Shown piece after piece: positions 63,542-64,000 of a DNA stretch of 64,000 bases. The notes beneath the pieces were generated by a model. The model searched no databases. It saw only the letters and a program-made list of their open reading frames with translations, and had not been told where the DNA came from. Source of the stretch: Bacillus bingmayongensis (lineage in GTDB: Bacteria > Bacillota > Bacilli > Bacillales > Bacillaceae_G); the NCBI RefSeq assembly GCF_000299035.1, contig NZ_JH921518.1, forward strand, positions 346,439 through 410,438. The letters run 5' to 3'. The position numbers were made by a program, and so were the translations under genes. Every line of letters starts with the position of its first letter. The first letter of the stretch is position 1.

Positions 63542-64000
63542 TTACAAATTATTCACAGGATGACTTGTTTCTATCCTTACAGTAGAAATGAGCTTTTCTT
63601 CATTAACAGTTACTTTATATATATCAGGCATTTCGAGTGCTTTCCAAAAATGAAAATCATATTTGGAATCAAAATAATTCATAATGAGCACCATAATATT
63701 CCCATGAGTTCCTATTACAATATTTTTTCCTTCATGCTGTTTTAATATACTTTGGATACATGTAACACCACGCTTTTGTGCTACATCATTCGATTCCCCG
63801 CCCTCAAAAGAGAATACTGGATTCCCCCACACTTTCATAATTACTTCCTCAAAATCTTCTACTGGTTCTTTACTTAGTAGTCTCTCACGCAAATCTTCTT
63901 CAATTTGCACTGGTAATTCAAATTGATCTGCAACTCCTTGAATCGTTTGGGTCGCCCGCTTATTTGGACTAGAAATTACAACATCAATTTTTTCTCCCTT
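63542..64000 (-). CDS. histidine phosphatase (phosphoglycerate mutase-like) family protein, N-terminus outside window
   Basis: The frame is open to the right edge. The visible part has VVISSPNKRATQTIQ, the second-Arg region of the family, and VIGTHGNIMVLIMNYF with the second catalytic His. The RHG motif with the phospho-His lies beyond the window. Such proteins remove phosphate from sugars, nucleotides or cofactors; the substrate is unknown. Confidence 0.85.
   Translation of the reverse strand, partial: KGEKIDVVISSPNKRATQTIQGVADQFELPVQIEEDLRERLLSKEPVEDFEEVIMKVWGNPVFSFEGGESNDVAQKRGVTCIQSILKQHEGKNIVIGTHGNIMVLIMNYFDSKYDFHFWKALEMPDIYKVTVNEEKLISTVRIETSHPVNNL

Noticed and set aside
1-64000. CRISPR arrays, rRNA and tRNA genes
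   Set aside because: No regularly spaced repeats and no recognisable rRNA or tRNA sequences were seen on reading; a dedicated tRNA scan was not possible.

Overview
The window looks like chromosomal DNA of a Bacillus cereus group bacterium. It is AT-rich, has strong AGGAGG-type ribosome binding sites and rho-independent terminators, and its gene families are Firmicute ones (GlnK/GlnL, FbpA, YciC with Zur boxes, DsdA, CcdA/ResA). This assignment is inference from content; no search was run.

Layout. 1-3166: the large part of a SWIM/SNF2 helicase gene running off the left edge. 3356-10960: LysE-type exporter, then a C4-dicarboxylate/aspartate block read leftwards (DAACS symporter, aspartase, malic enzyme, GlnK/GlnL-type two-component system). 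11137-12928: a second UMP kinase behind a U-rich leader peptide and attenuator-like terminator, converging on a uridine-kinase-like gene. 13242-19290: acetyltransferase, phospholipase D/cardiolipin synthase, a decayed ABC permease, a DUF445 protein, D-serine dehydratase with a divergent XRE-cupin regulator, and a KdpA remnant. 19450-22774: CcdA, ResA-like and Lgt-like genes that share a palindromic operator with a BlaI/BlaR1-like pair. 22889-31050: peptidase S51, MATE exporter, GIY-YIG and DUF2087 proteins, several broken small genes, a tandem paralog pair and a macrolide-type glycosyltransferase. 31135-34994: fumarase, TerC and NhaC.

35428-41627 is the most distinctive locus: two IucA/IucC synthetases, an MFS exporter and a PLP racemase arranged exactly like the staphylococcal staphyloferrin A locus (sfaD divergent from sfaABC), with a Fur-box-like sequence between the two arms. 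It is followed by a Zur-type zinc module (YcgQ/YcgR-like genes divergent from YciC, two Zur boxes), an EamA/GntR pair, a small Fur-regulated FbpA gene, a broken cation-efflux gene, an Asp-box repeat protein, an ECF sigma/anti-sigma pair and asparagine synthetase.

53500-60280 is a mobile island: a Tn554-family tnpA-tnpB-tnpC set, a HAD hydrolase, and a TetR/SDR cargo module with four copies of an operator-like palindrome, bracketed by imperfect inverted repeats. The chromosome resumes with a PP2C-like protein, a MarR/DUF3147/hydrolase operon, an unknown protein and a histidine phosphatase cut by the right edge.

Themes: metal homeostasis (an iron siderophore, Fur and Zur sites), dicarboxylate and amino acid catabolism (aspartate to fumarate to malate to pyruvate, D-serine to pyruvate), and at least six genes in visible decay.
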